From Solea solea (Eukaryota; Chordata; Actinopteri; Pleuronectiformes; Soleidae), in assembly GCF_958295425.1 (NCBI RefSeq), contig NC_081146.1, forward strand, positions 20,903,458 through 20,967,457: 64,000 nucleotides of DNA, given 5' to 3'. The notes beneath the pieces are model-generated. The model did no database searches. It worked only from the letters and a program-made list of their open reading frames with translations, and was not told the DNA's origin. The position numbers and the translations under genes are program-made. Within the stretch, counting starts at the first letter, position 1. Each line of letters starts with the position of its first letter. This document shows, piece after piece, positions 11,770-24,200 of the stretch.

Positions 11770-13750
11770 TGCTTCACTCATGAAGTTCCTATAGTTCATG
11801 AGGCTGCGTCGTCTATAGCAGACACCGTCCCTCAGGTTAACTCTGCCATTCGCTTCACTCTGGTTCACTGACTTGAGAGCAAATGTGAAGCCTGCATCTG
11901 TATTCCCAGCAGTGCTCCTCAGTAACCACATACACTACATTGTACTTTAATGGACCACTCACATATTTTACATGTGCTGTCATTTGAGGCTTTAGATGAC
12001 ATTTCTTTTCATTCAGCATAGGTTGCTGGTTCAGTTCCTGGCCTGAGGAATAAAGGCAGAAAACATGACATGTATGAAGAGGGACTAGTAAGTTTGTGAC
12101 CTGAGGTAGAAGTTCCCCGGCTACATATCCTCACCTAGGTCAGCAGCTGCAGAGGGAGACACAGATCTCCAGAATTCAACATCAGGACATCATCTGCAGA
12201 AGGTCGACCAAACTTTCGCTGCCATTTTTGAATTCAGCTGCTCACTTCTTCCTCACTCTGTCAGAAGACGGACCGTAAGTGTGACCACAATGTCCTCAGA
12301 AAACTCCTTGGGTGAAAAGCTCTTGAGACGGAGCCAGTGGATGATTGCACAGAGGTCCAGTGATGTCCAGTCTATAAGAGAGTGGCGGTTCGAAATGACC
12401 AATTATCAGAAACATGGAAAAAAAAATAAAGAATAGCCATTAGCTATTAAAGTTGCATAACAGATGAGCTGCAAGTGCCCATCACAACAGCCAAATGTCT
12501 GAATAATGACTTTGCAAAATAATATGAATTACAAAACAGCGGTAAGAGATAATGACATTATGATCAGTCTCCACTGGACTCAATTTCGGACTTTTTGAAT
12601 ATGAAAAATTCGAGCTCACAATACATTACAATAGCAGACCATGATCTTGTTTGTGCAACTTGGTTGGGCAGCACTGTTGTATAAGGCCACCTAATTATAA
12701 CTAATAATAAACTGTTAAATGTCACTGTGGTGCAGTGTAACGTAACCTCTAGTCCACCTCAAACCCATAATCTGCATAATAATGCAACAACGTCACTCTC
12801 TGAGTGAGGAAGTATTCTGGTTTAACCTACAGGGCCTGATCCCCATAATGATACTCATTCAAAAACATTACCATTGTCTTTATTTCACCAATAGAACAAC
12901 TTTTATTTCTTTTTTTTTGCTAGCCATAATAAAATATTATGCGCCTGTTACATTGACCCATAGCCTGTTGTACATTGTTTTATTTATTATCTGTTTAAGA
13001 TTTTACAATATTTCATGTTCTCCTTCATTAAAAAATTCATATAAGAGGTAAAAGACATGCATCCTGGCCCGTAGACTTTGAAATACCACTAAATAACTGC
13101 AGTTGTGCCTTGTAAATGCCGATAGCATGCCAACCCTGTTTATTCACCATGCTTGTTATTTACAGTGTGCCGCTTTCAGCTGCTTTTCATGTCTGTGCGC
13201 TCGCTGCTCATGCACGGCTTCCTGGGTGATTCAGTATGTTGCCTGGCGGTGAGATGGGCTGTGCGCTCTGGTCCTCCCACCCAGATGGCAGCGAGTGGAG
13301 GAATCACTCACACAGTAAATCATCTTGGAGACACCTGGAGAACCAGAGCACGAGCAAAGACAGGAAATGTAAACCAACCGCTAAGTGAAGCACTCAGTCA
13401 ACCTAATAAGGACCTAAATTGTCTAGTGAATGAAGAGCACACTTGTCGTTCCTCCCACTCCACAGAGAGAGGGCTGTAAAGTAAAAAGGTGCCACAGTGT
13501 TGATTATATACCTGCCTCATGGTCCTCATACATTCTCTGCTTTATTTAATGATAGATGTCTGTACAGTGCTGCGCGCAATTTAGCACGAACACAGGCATA
13601 GTCTGTCTGTATCCATCATTAGAATGCCGGTTTCCTGATGTGAGCATGTTTATCTTCCATATATAATGCAGAAGGAATGGCTCCTTTTGGAGAATAATGC
13701 TGGAATCTGACAGCAGCTTCCTGACTCCACCAGTAACAGATGAGCTACCT

Positions 13751-13764
13751 AAAAAAAAAAAAAA
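13751..13764. repeat. Poly-A tract
   Basis: A homopolymer of 14 A residues with no recognised retroelement upstream. Confidence 0.9.
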
Positions 13765-14080
13765 CACCCAGCTGATTTCCAGTGAATACAAGCTGTTCCA
13801 TGATAACACAGTGAGAATGTTTATTGCAAGGCAGGAGCACAGCTCTCTGAGGGGAGCAGATAACTGGGCGTAGAGCAGGGACACACTCGCTGGACAAAGG
13901 CATCTATTCCCAGAGAGACGGTGTGTCTATTACTCTTTGAAAGAACCAGAGGGTGCAATGGCATGACATCTGTGCAAGCAACAGTTTGGCCACAGGCCAT
14001 CAGAAGCACTGTTACATCAGCATCGATGCTGATGAACACCTGACGGAGCCTCAAGACAGAGATAGTGATCGATCCACGTC

Positions 14081-14167
14081 AAGGGGCCAAATCCAATGTC
14101 ATCGTTTGCCCCTATAATTTAGCCCTACTCCTCCATAGGGTAGGTTGTAAGGGCTGATTGGCCCTTA
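14081..14167. mobile_element. 87-bp MITE-like inverted-repeat element
   Basis: The left end AAGGGGCCAAATCC is inverted at the right end (GATTGGCCCTT), and an inner pair AGCCCTAC/GTAAGGGCT adds to the hairpin. Its left half aligns with the reverse complement of the right arm of the element at 2994-3191, sharing TTAGCCCTAC and GCCCC blocks, so the two are probably diverged members of one family. There is no coding content. Confidence 0.45.
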
Positions 14168-14566
14168 AACTTGTCTGCAGTCTATATTCCATGAACTAGT
14201 TCACCAGGTGGTGAAGATGTTTCCTGATGTACCTCCACTATATTATATTGACGTATTGAAACTATGGCAAAAACACGTTGGGTTTGCTTTCATCGGAGGC
14301 AACTAATGACGTGTCATGTTCTTGTGTGTCCCATTTTTAGTTTAGTGGGTAGAATTTAAGCACTACCCCGGGTTGATGTGATCAGCGGCTCGTTTAAACC
14401 ATGCAGCTATTGTCTCAGGTTGAGTTCGAGACAGGTCAACCTCTTTTAAAAGGTTTTGTCAGATGCAACGTTTCGCCAGGTGCATAATTGGATGAGTCGT
14501 GCATAAATGAACGTTGCGTAGCTTGTTTCCACATGCAGCACCGGCCGTAACAGTGCGGCCATGCAT

Positions 14567-14967
14567 TCATCCGACAAAAGCATTCACGATCTCAGCATCC
14601 AGGTGCAGTCCCAGATACAGTGCCTGCTGACTCAGTTGTGGCATGCTCTTTACAAAATTGACAGCAAAGCCCAGCTGTGTGATATGTTGGCGCACCAGTT
14701 CTGTTTGCGTCCCGGCTTCTCGCTGTGAGGAAGGGAAGGTACAGTTAGTCATCTATATGAGAGTCGGAAATCATTAGACCCATTTTTCTGAGTGGGTTGA
14801 ATGCCCTCTTCACAGTAGGAGAATGGCACCAGCAAGTAAGTGAACAGGAGACAAATGTACTGATGCATTCCCTTGCGATTATTGAATGGGAGGTTGACAT
14901 GTGCGTCAAACAGATCTATGGATTCCATACAGTTTCCTCGATCTATACATTCAAATGACGTAAGCAT
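14567..14967 (-). mobile_element. Decayed DIRS-type reverse transcriptase fragment
   Basis: Two minus-strand frames in different registers together resemble the RT palm of DIRS/tyrosine-recombinase retrotransposons. The upstream frame (14967 down to 14749) has ESIDLFDAH, matching RT motif A (IDLxDA), followed by a YLLVPFSY block where a YxxLPFG-type motif is expected. At 14759-14748 the reading is HIDD, the position of the catalytic Y-x-D-D motif C, with a stop directly after it where a tryptophan is usual. The downstream frame (14752 to 14567) continues with QLGFAVNFVKS and ALYLGLHLDAE, like the LGLxVNxxKS and FLGxxLDS segments after motif C in this class. The frameshift and stops make it non-functional. 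Flanking gag, RNase H and recombinase parts were not recognised, so this is a short relic. Ty3/gypsy is less likely given the VNFxKS...LGLxLD pattern. Confidence 0.65.
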
Positions 14968-16799
14968 GTGGAAAGACCATGATGTGTGTGATATAGTTTG
15001 TCATATCTTGTGCTAGTCTTATTCCCCACCACTTCTTAGAAACTAGGACATATGTGTGTCTCAGGTAGGAGTGGGGCTTTTCAAACCTCCTTTATCTCTC
15101 TCTCTCGCTGTGATGCTGGGGGAAAGCAGTGTGCATACCACTAAAAGTTAGACAATAAAACTATAATGCTTAGCCAATCCTCAGTGTTCACAAGCAGGGA
15201 GGTAGATGGCTGCATAAATGCATACTTAGTGGATAGTGGTCTGTCAGTAGGAGCATGAATGGGGACGCTGATGAAGTGCCCACCTACCCTGTCCTCCCTA
15301 CGGTGGGGAGGATGGCACCAGCAGAGGCTGCGCACTAAAAGCAAGAAAAACATGTATTCTCTCTTGTCCTCGTCCTCTCCCTTCAGCCTTACCGCAGTTG
15401 TATTAACATCGAGGAACAGATGCTTACAAACATACAGCATAAAGCCAGGTCACACATTTGTATGCTTTTTCTTAACTAATCCTGTAGCTAATCATATAAT
15501 CATCATACACAGATTAGAATCACGGTCAGAGGTATAAAAAAAAACAACACATTGAGTGGGTCTCTTTGTCAATGATGGAGCTGCCATCCTCTAAAAACCA
15601 GGGATCACCTCGTGTCTTTGGCCTGTCTTGCTCAAACGCCTGCGTGTCCCTGCTTAGATCTGTTCTTAAAAGGAGGAGGAGGAGAATTTCCGCAGCAAAA
15701 CCCTTGCAGTGTCACCCGAGAATATACATAATACATACACACATATTATACATTATGCATCGCACATGTTTTTGCATGAAACTCCTACTTTCCTCTTTAC
15801 CTTCCTTTGATTGCATATAGGAAAAGTGCACTCTGCCTCCATGCAGTCTTAACCACACGCCTTTGCTTTGTTGTGCCATGTTGTCATGTACGCGTTACAA
15901 CACAATTAGACCTAAAATGGGTGTGAATGTATCAGTAGATCTGCCCCCCGAGTTTGATCTAGTTGTCTCTGCCACTGCCAGACTGAACTGCTGCGCTGTG
16001 CTGTTTGTACTGAATGAGACAATAAACTCACCTCTCTATCCATATGACCTTCGTGGTTTAAAATGCATGGTATTAGCCAGGCCAGGCCGGCCTGTCATCT
16101 CTTGTTTTTAGGGAGGAGGAGGTGAAGGTCAAATTTGTGGCTACCCTCCCTTCCTACTTGGGCGCCGGGGATAACGAGGGGGAGACGACTCCATTACCGG
16201 CCTCCCCTCCTCTCAGAGTCTTCTCTCGACTGGTGCATGACAGCGGGCAGCAGCAAATCGATACACAAAACACTAGAATCCTGGCAAGACAAATGGACTC
16301 AGAACTAGGATGTGAAGTGGGGAATGGATTTTTAAGTCACCCCCCCCCCAAAGGCATTTGCATGTGGCATTTAAAACAGAAAGACGGAGAAGAGTGGGTT
16401 CTTTGTCTCGAGCTGGTGAAGTACTGGATGTCAAGAACAATGGCGTGACAGCTTTGAGCTTCACAAGCAAGCTGGATGGACGAATAATAATACTTTTTTT
16501 GAGATAATAGTTTTTTTGGAATGTACAAAGATCTCCGTCTTGATGATAACCCATTAAGAGTCTCCACTCTGATGGGAGTTTAAGTAAATATTTATATTTG
16601 CACTGGCCTTTTTTATTCACTCCAATGTCTTTGAGAACAAATAGCTCTCACAAGTTTTCCTAATTGCATTACAGCTGCAAGAAATGTTGAGTAGAAGGCA
16701 GAGGAATAATGGCGGCAATATGTGCAAAGAAAGAAATAAAAAAGTGTGTGTGAAAGAATGTGGTGATAAAGACCTCATCAGTAGAAAAGCATTTGATTA
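14968..16799. other. Non-coding DNA, nothing specific recognised
   Basis: It contains a GGA-rich run near 15672-15684 and a poly-C tract at about 16340-16349. No protein domain or known repeat was recognised in the open frames. Confidence 0.5.
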
Positions 16800-16804
16800 A
16801 GGTC

Positions 16805-17142
16805 GTTTTTACCTAACAGTCCACCAGACGAGGTACGATTGGGGACTCGCATTCCCCTCCTCGCCTGAGGTGGCGCTGCATCAAGAATTACTGAAGGAGA
16901 AGACGAGACAACAATGAACATGAAAACTCATCTATTGGTTAATGCAGGGCAACTTCTGTTTCTGTAACATAAGAGCAAACCATGGAGCATCAGCCATTCT
17001 ACACCCGCGTATGTTTTGGTTATGTTGCACCCACAATGCCCTGCATTGTAGTCCGCTTCCTGCGAGTTTGGTTGTGTGAACCGGACTTTCCGAGCAAACG
17101 AACTGGGGTTGGATTAAGAAGGGCTGGTGTGAATGCACCCTA
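16805..17142. mobile_element. Probable non-autonomous DNA element (teleost dispersed repeat)
   Basis: Several blocks match a dispersed fish repeat I know by sight: the TCGCCTGAGGTGGCGCTGCAT block (16861-16881), the CTGCATTGTAGTCCGCTTCC block (17041-17060), and GTGTGAACCGG with the terminal GGTGTGAATGCACCCTAAG (to 17142). In such elements the GGTGTGAAnGCACCCTA end is terminal. The left boundary is uncertain and no transposase is encoded. The assignment is from recognition only. Confidence 0.4.
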
Positions 17143-18254
17143 AGTCTCATCGACTTGGTGGCAGAGTCACAAGCTTTGTACGTGAAAGATCACCTGAAGC
17201 AATCTCTCCATGTCTGAAAAGCTCCACCCACACTGACGTGTCTTTTATTGTTTTTTTTTTAGTCTTTATTCTTTCTTTGTTTTATCCATTTTAATCTTTC
17301 CGGTGTATAACATGAAGATCATTGTGGAATTATTGATGAATAACACCAAAAACATATTGCCTGCCCCAGCTTTAAAGTGCAGAGAAAATGTTTCTCTGAC
17401 CAAACATCACCGACACTTAAAACACCACATTTCAATTAGTATAAATGTTGAATTCTGTTTTGAAATGATGCACTGTGACGGAAACATGTCGCATTTGAGC
17501 AATTTATATGTAGGATATCCCTTATATTTTAAAGGATAGCCTACATACCATACAGCATACACACACACACACGCCAGTTTACATATACAATAAAATAAAC
17601 TGCACCCTGGCCCTCTCATGAGCAGTCAGTGTGCAACTATAACATTGAACAATAATACAGTATGCCTGCTGCCGTGTCACAGTAGGAAACCATAGTTCCA
17701 CCTTGTAAAATTCCCAAAATGCAAGGCGAGCAGGAATGAGACGGCAATATAACTCACCGAGACACAGCTGAGTGAGTAAAGGAAGACACCACACATGAGT
17801 GCACACAACAAGCACACATACACAAGAAACTCACACTCAGTTAACTTATGTTGAGAGGCAGTCGTTAAACACTGTGGCAGTCCAAAAACCCGGGACGAAT
17901 AAGTTAGAAGAGTGCCAAAGCACATAACAGCTCGGAGCGGTGGTTTACAACTGTTGTTTTTTTTCCCTATATGTTGTCATGTATCAAAAGATACACCCTG
18001 CAAATACGGAGTCAGCAGACGACGACTCAATAGAGGACAATAAAAAATAAGCCAAGGTTTATTTGCAGCACCATGGCCAGGCCGACAGAAAATCATAGCT
18101 CTATTGATCCATGGTTTTCAAAAGCTTTCCTTTGGAGAAATCAATTCCGTGACACTACGTAACAATAGATTCGAGGATTTTCGGTCAGTGTATCGTCTTG
18201 TTAGGTCCATTTGACAAGTAGACGGAATATAGCAAATTATGTAGTAAAGTGAAA
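17143..18254. other. Non-coding DNA with a short hairpin
   Basis: It holds poly-T tracts (about 17251-17261 and 17956-17964), a short CA run near 17559-17572 and the hairpin annotated separately. No gene was recognised. Confidence 0.5.
17507..17547. repeat. Imperfect inverted repeat (hairpin)
   Basis: TATGTAGGATATCC (17507-17520) pairs with GGATAGCCTACATA (17534-17547) over 14 positions with one mismatch, leaving a 13-nt AT-rich loop. It is too short for a typical microRNA precursor and no mature miRNA was recognised. Confidence 0.6.
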
Positions 18255-18600
18255 CCAATGCAGAAGTGCCTGAACCCTGTATTCTCTTAAATGGCCATCA
18301 GGGGGACTCCACCTGTTTGTAGGGTTAGTCTACGAGGAGATTCTATGCTAGTAAATGTTTTACTGAGGGGGTTTTATGGCGTCATTCCCAAGATTAAGGT
18401 CTTCTTTAATACAGCAATTGAAATTTTCATTTGGAGTCCCAGAGACTGGTGTTGGTGCATGGACACCATGTGAGTGACATCTCCTAGGTGCCTGGTTGCA
18501 GGTGTAATAAGTGGAATTGCAGTGGACGAGCTTTAACTGTCACTTCAAAGCGGCAGTTCACGAACCAAATTGTGACGTTAAGGTGGGTTGTCACTTGATT
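18255..18600. repeat. Dispersed teleost repeat (contains GGCCATCAGGGGGACTCCAC)
   Basis: The order GTGCCTGAACCCTGTATTCTC, then AATGGCCATCAGGGGGACTCC, then AAGGTCTTCTTTAATACAGCA and finally CAAATTGTGACGTTAAGGTGG matches a repeat frequently seen in fish intergenic DNA. I cannot name its class. The open frame across it carries no recognisable protein. Confidence 0.45.
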
Positions 18601-19844
18601 TATTGGCACTGAACATCAACTCTATCAACCTAACTCTAAGAAAGTCCAGTTGCGAACCGCTAACTCCTGAAGAAGTCTTTCATTTTCCATATATGCTGTG
18701 GTCTTGTCTTTTTTTCTGGTTTGGCCAAAAGATTTGGCTGAGTAAGGGGTGCAGTCTGGTCCCAGATCCAGAGTGATATAAATAATGAGAATAGTCAGAA
18801 ACAAAAATAGTAAATCTCACTGCTGAATAGCTTTCGAATCAGCACAATGTGAATGCACTGCAATGGATGCATTTTTTATATAAGAAAGATGAATTGGTTA
18901 TTACATGTTTGTAACAATACAATCTGCTCTTAAGGTGACTGACCCAGAAAAAAAGTATGTTCCCACATGTTCCATCGTGACTGTGTGTGGGCATAATGTG
19001 TAAAAATATATAGTATGTAAATATGGGCACACACTATAATGTGTGTGCCTGCAAGTGTGCTGCACATTTTAAAATGCAAATCACAATCTGTTTAGCTACA
19101 GGGCTACAGAGTCCTTTTTCCATTGCTGATTCAACTGCGAATCAGATTCATTGTTTGTTTATTAAGGGGTCGATTCACATAAACTCTTTTTTTTCAATGT
19201 CCATATCGTTTTTTTTTTATTATTATTGTCATTATTTCTGACCTCAGACAATGGCTCTGTAGCCACACAATTTAAAACAGAAACGTCTCTTTTCAGTAAA
19301 TTGTGCTTAGTTCTAATTAAAGACGTTACCTTGACTAAAACAACACAGAGTGAAATGTTAATCTCTATTTATTTGTATGTTTGTTGCTTCAACCACAAAC
19401 ATATATTGGTAAAAAAAAAAAAAAAAAAAAAACTGTAATCTCAGACTTGTTATTACAGCAGATTGAGATTATATGAGCTCAAATGGATCAAACGGTTTCA
19501 ATCAAAAAAAAGTGCATTAAATGGTAATGTTCTGCTTTAAAAACAGCAGCAAAAGCATAAATATATAGGTTTCTCCCACATACAAACAAAAAGGGAACTT
19601 TCTCTACAAATATGTATTAGTGTGCACTACACCTATACTACCACAAATGCAGCTGTATCCGTCATATTAACTCAAACAATATATAAAAACAAATGTCCTT
19701 TTACCCCACTGCGCCTTATGTTCATATTTATATAAATCTAGTTTAACCTCAATCTTTTATTGTTATTTAAATGCACCATAGTATTCACTGATTCTGATTC
19801 TGACAATAATGCATTCACCTGGTAGGTGACACACATCAAAAATG
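18601..19844. other. AT-rich non-coding DNA
   Basis: Nothing is recognised apart from poly-T runs near 19188-19220, short A tracts and the 22-A homopolymer listed separately. Confidence 0.5.
19411..19432. repeat. Poly-A tract (22 A)
   Basis: A 22-base A homopolymer. It could be the tail of an old plus-strand retroposon, but nothing upstream was recognised as one. Confidence 0.9.
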
Positions 19845-20345
19845 CTGATGCAATGTCACAGGTGTTTTGAGGGAGTGTAGATTGAGCAGGGATGTCCACC
19901 GGAGCTGTTGACTGCCAAATGAATGTTCTCCTCACCACCATAAACTGCCGCTAAAGTAGATTCAGTGAACTTTGCTGTACATCCAACTGATCAAACATTT
20001 GGTTTTCCCGGGATGCAGAATGTCTGCATCAGTGGTCAGAAACCAACCAGAGGGAAGCTCATCGAAGCAAGGCTAATGCTTTGTATTGATGTGTACAACA
20101 GCAAGGTTCCAATTCCTGGCAATGTCCAGCATCCTCACATCGCCATTGAGGAGGAGTGGACCAATATTCCACTGCCAATAATCAATAACCTGATCAACAG
20201 CATGTAAATAACACATTTTTTTTCCTTTGCCTGTGTTTTACCTGTGCAATAGTCCAGCTCCTTAATCAGCCCTGTGATGGATGGATTATTGGGATTACGG
20301 TCTAGTGCATATACTTTACTGCCATTGGGAAAGGAGTCAATCGCC
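19845..20345 (+). mobile_element. Internally deleted Tc1/mariner-like transposon
   Basis: The left part (19850-19985) aligns by eye with the start of a fish Tc1-like transposase gene: GGGATGTCCACCGGAGCTGTT, a helix-turn-helix-region block around 19925-19960, and AGTACATCCAAC-like sequence at 19977-19990. The right part (20090-20207) encodes EEEWTNIPLPIINNLINSM, the conserved C-terminal end of these enzymes (EEWxxIPxxxIxxLIxSM), with a stop directly after M where the family usually continues. Between them only a short stretch remains, so the catalytic DDE core is missing. After the stop, ACCTGTGCAATAGTCCAGC, TTAATCAGC and GTGATGGATGGATTAT match the 3' non-coding region of the same family. The terminal inverted repeats were not clearly found, so both edges are approximate. 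It cannot make a working transposase. Confidence 0.7.
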
Positions 20346-21078
20346 TGTTTTAGTAAGTTTAAAAAGGTGCATTAAAGCCGGTTTTTGCACCTTTTTGCAG
20401 CTTGTATTGTGGAAGGGAATTTAGTGCAACGCTAACGTTAAAAATAACCAAATTAAATTTGAATTAAACACATTTACACAATTTCAGACACAGGATTTGC
20501 TTATGCTCCTTCACAAACTCCTCTGGCCAGCACTTAACCGATCCTTAAACTAAGTGGCAGACATTAGAAAGAGAGAAAAGCGCCTCCATAAACCTCACTT
20601 CATCCCTTTAATGTTTAAACCCTAATGTTCAGGAGTTGCTCCTCTTAGACAGAAGTAAAACAGTTGACAACGCTGCGCTTGCATTGAACTTATCCATTAT
20701 TAGCAAGCTTCTCATGCGTGAAATGCTCATAAAGTTTTAATTTTTCTTACATTTAACAAAAGTTGAGGAGGAAGGACGCTGTCAATTATTGATGAAAGGC
20801 AGAGTTTCCTATTTAAAACAATCCAAAGCGCCAGCACCTTCACATTAAAACACAGAGACAAAAGCACTTATACATACATGCATAAACACATCTCTGGCCA
20901 TCCCACGAGCAGAGCGGTGCCTCCATGTGCACAGATAACCTGACACACTCTTGTTTGTTTGTTCCCCAGCAGAATAATCCTGCTTTTGCTTTTTTTCCCT
21001 GGAAGTCATCGATTATCACACAATTACAGGAACTCACTTCCATTTAGTTCTATACTTGTTTCTACAGGAAGTTTCTCA
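20346..21078. other. Non-coding DNA with one perfect short inverted repeat
   Basis: AAAAAGGTGCA (20361-20371) and TGCACCTTTTT (20386-20396) form a perfect 11-bp stem with a 14-nt loop. Nothing else is recognised. Confidence 0.6.
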
Positions 21079-21270
21079 TAGACATGATGCACTCCCTAGC
21101 CCCTTACCCTAACCTTAACCACAGCTAAACTCAATTCTAACCCTAACCCTTAAACTAGTTCCTAAAAAAAGTGAGGAGCAGCCAAAATGTCCTCACTTTC
21201 CCAAAATGTTCTCACTTTGTATTATTATTATTTTTTGGTCCTCACAAAGCTACACATAAAAGAACACACA
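21079..21270. repeat. Dispersed teleost repeat with telomere-like CCCTAA units
   Basis: ATAGACATGATGCACTCCCT, then AGCCCCTTACCCTAACCTTA, CTAACCCTAACCC, and GCCAAAATGTCCTCAC with CTCACAAAGC form the ordered blocks of a repeat common in fish intergenic DNA. The CCCTAA-like words are part of that repeat and do not indicate an interstitial telomere. A TTA run (21221-21233) interrupts it. Confidence 0.55.
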
Positions 21271-24200
21271 CACTGGATTTACTGTACTACTCCAAGTCAG
21301 GCCCGATTGAACACTCACTTGTCAGATTCACACTCTCTTATTTTAATCTCTACGTTTCTGGATACAGGCACTCAATTTTAAAATTTTGCACATTTAATAC
21401 TGCAAGCCCCCTTGATATGACGACTGTCTACGCCACCTTTCGCCCTGTGTCAACTGGGCTTTCCAGTGACATGGGACCCTCATGTGGAAGTTAAAAAAGT
21501 GAAGGTTTAGCGTTTTCTGTAATGTATACAGTTAGTTATTCAAGTACAAATATAAATAACAATAGTTGTTGTTGTTTTCGGAGCCTGTGCAGGGCAAAGG
21601 CATACGATCAGTAAGTCTATATCAGCAGCAGAGCAGCACAAAAAGAGCAAAATATGATGATAAAAAAAAACAAAAAAAAACAAAGAGATTAACATATTAA
21701 GCAACAGCTTTAGCTCTCAGCAAAAGTAAAACCAACACAGATTTTTCTAAGAGGCCTCTCCTGCAACAAGTGTTCACTTCTGGGCTCCAAGTCAAGCACT
21801 TAAGCTGTTTTTATGTACAGTTACAAAGCTGACTGATGTTTTGTCTGGAGTTCTGACTACTACATGGTTCCAGTTATTAAACTCTATTCCTCAAGATGCC
21901 GTTTTAAATCACTAGTACTGAGAGACTCTACATCATGCACAAATCTCCAAACTCTGTCCTGAGGTTGACAAATAATCGCAGCACAGGAGCACGTTGCCAT
22001 TTTGGATGAACTACTGTTGCAGTGGTAGCGGTTAATGACTGCACCAGCCATGTTAAACCTCTACCATGTCACTTTCTAAGAGCAATGCCTGGTTATGGGA
22101 TTAAAAATAAGGGCTGGGGAATCTGTTGTTGAATGATATAATAATAAAAAGTGTAACCTCCAAAATGACTGTCAACCTGCCTCATACAGTGAGCTCTAAT
22201 ACCGTCTGACAACACTTCTGCAGGTTAGACAGGCTTCTACTAAAATGTTTGGAGGAGCGCTTAGAGGATTAGTCAACGCTTACTGTGTTGTCACATACTG
22301 TGCCAATCAATTTTTATTTCTTTTTTTAACTCACATGTGGAACTACAGTAGATCCCTAAAAAGTTGATCTAGGTCATGTGTCACAGTACTGTGTATTTGA
22401 ATGCCGTGCACATGTGGTTTCATTTATTTATTGATGGATTTGGATTTTCTCAGTCTGTGTTACATTTCATTTTGTTTATTTTTTTCCAACGTGCAATACT
22501 TTAACTTAAGTACAGTGATATACAATATGTGATATGAATGCAAAATTCAAGGTTGTTTAATCAATTGTTACCTGTATTACGATTGTTAACAGAAAGGTTG
22601 CATGTTAATGTGTCGAGTGCCAACCCACTGTAATGTCACCCATTGATTTGTGACCTCCTGTTATGAAGCCTCTACTATATTTTCTATAGTTTCTCTTAGA
22701 AACGAGTCCTTGCCACATTTGGAAGAGCTGTATAACCTTTAACATTTCCACTGCACACCCACCTACGCCATGTACCACATCCATTGAACAGTATTAGTGG
22801 GTCAATCCACGTCCCAGTACGTCATATTGGATTGCAGTAGAAGACATGAAAATAGTGAATAAACTAGTCAGGGATATGTTTACTTATATATAAAGAAAGT
22901 CTTCTCCTGACTGATGGGGTTTAAAAGAATACAGTCTCCAGACACTTCTGATTTGATTTCAATTCTTGGACCAATGTCAATTTTGGACCATGTCCATGAC
23001 CCAGACCCACTTGAGCTCGAGGTTCATCCCATGTAGATAATATACACGTGCAATAACAAAGTCTTTATGACCACTTGGGGGCTGCGCTTCCACTTAACTC
23101 TGTTTTGTCTCCATCATTTATGGAATGAACCATTTTTTCTCTCTGTGTCACTGCTTGGACCTGTACATGTAGTGTGGCATGAACCGGCGCAGTAACACTG
23201 TCACCCAACTGCGTGCAGGCACCAAAACAATGACCTGAAACTCAATATAGATCTCAGAAAGCCAAGTGAAGCTGCAGCTTCAGGGAATAGTTCTGGGCTC
23301 AATGTTACATTGTATTCCCCTCACCATTTACACTATATGATATTTATTTTTGTATTGCTGAATTAAACTGTGTTTGATTTTTTTTTTCTGACAGATTTAG
23401 TCACCTTTTTAGCACTTTTTAAACAAATCCAATGCAATTCAAAGAGCTTTCGTGTTGGAAAATACCAAGACCCTGGCTTACCGTGAGCAGCTTCAACAGC
23501 AGTGAGAGTGAGTAAAGCAGCGTTAGCTGAGAATGGTGCTCTGGCTCTACTAAGCATTGTTGAGTGGAGAAGTATGAGTGAATGACATTACTTCTCCTGG
23601 GGTCCTTCAGAGAACCCGGGAAAGGCCAGCAGCTCCTCTGCAGCAAAGAAACAGCTTCACTACAACTGCATTAATGTGTCAGATTTGCACTCTACCATGA
23701 CTGTAAGAGTTCAAGTGGGTTGATGTCTCCGGTGCAGAGTCTTCCAGGATGCTGGGCACGCTTGCTGCAAAGCGGGTGGCTGACCTACACTGCAAGGTTG
23801 CCAGGTTATGAAGCCAAACAACTATCTTAGGAGTTGCTTAACAAGCCATCAATAGAACCATTAACTGAAGCAGCCGTAAGCAGATATGGTCAAAATAAAA
23901 CTCGGAACGTTTTGCCACCCAGCAGCCATTTTGGTAACGCCTCTGTGCAGGTATTTTAGACCTATTAAGACCTGACATAGAGCGCCATGACTCCATTTTA
24001 AAGGTTACTGGGACATAAAAGCTATATACACGTTATCATTAATTAAATTGGACAGGAACACTTAAAGTAATCCGCGACTTTGCATCTACAATAACATTTA
24101 ACGTGCTTATTTAATAATGCATGAATATGCTTTTTGCAACACCAACCACTTTTACACTTCTATAGCTTAATTTAAAGTCCGTCCATGTGTCGCAATTGCA

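Larger units (their letters stand above)
8869..14080. other. Non-coding DNA with scattered simple repeats
   Basis: No gene was recognised. Simple tracts include CT at about 9729-9741, poly-G at about 10685-10695, TTA units near 11170-11190, CA at about 11749-11769 and poly-A at 13751-13764. A promoter-proximal B-box-like word (GGTTCAGTTCC, about 12028-12038) occurs without a matching A box. A GTAAGT splice-donor-like sequence begins at 12275 after a C/G-richer block, but no coding content supports an exon there. Confidence 0.45.

Noticed and set aside
12020..12045. Lone B-box-like word GGTTCAGTTCC
   Set aside because: No A box upstream at the proper spacing and no SINE body could be followed.
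12110..12274. Exon-like block before GTAAGT at 12275
   Set aside because: A good donor alone is common by chance. No acceptor partner, open frame or recognisable content supports it.
14343..14440. Possible SINE with A-box-like TTTAGTGGGTAGA and B-box-like GAGTTCGAGAC
   Set aside because: The spacing of about 80 bp is too long for a normal tRNA-type promoter, and no family was recognised.
17507..17547. microRNA precursor
   Set aside because: The stem is only 14 bp with a 13-nt loop, shorter than a pre-miRNA, and no known mature sequence was recognised.
21079..21150. Interstitial telomeric repeat (CCCTAA-like words)
   Set aside because: The words are irregular and belong to a known dispersed fish repeat; they are not an array of exact telomeric units.
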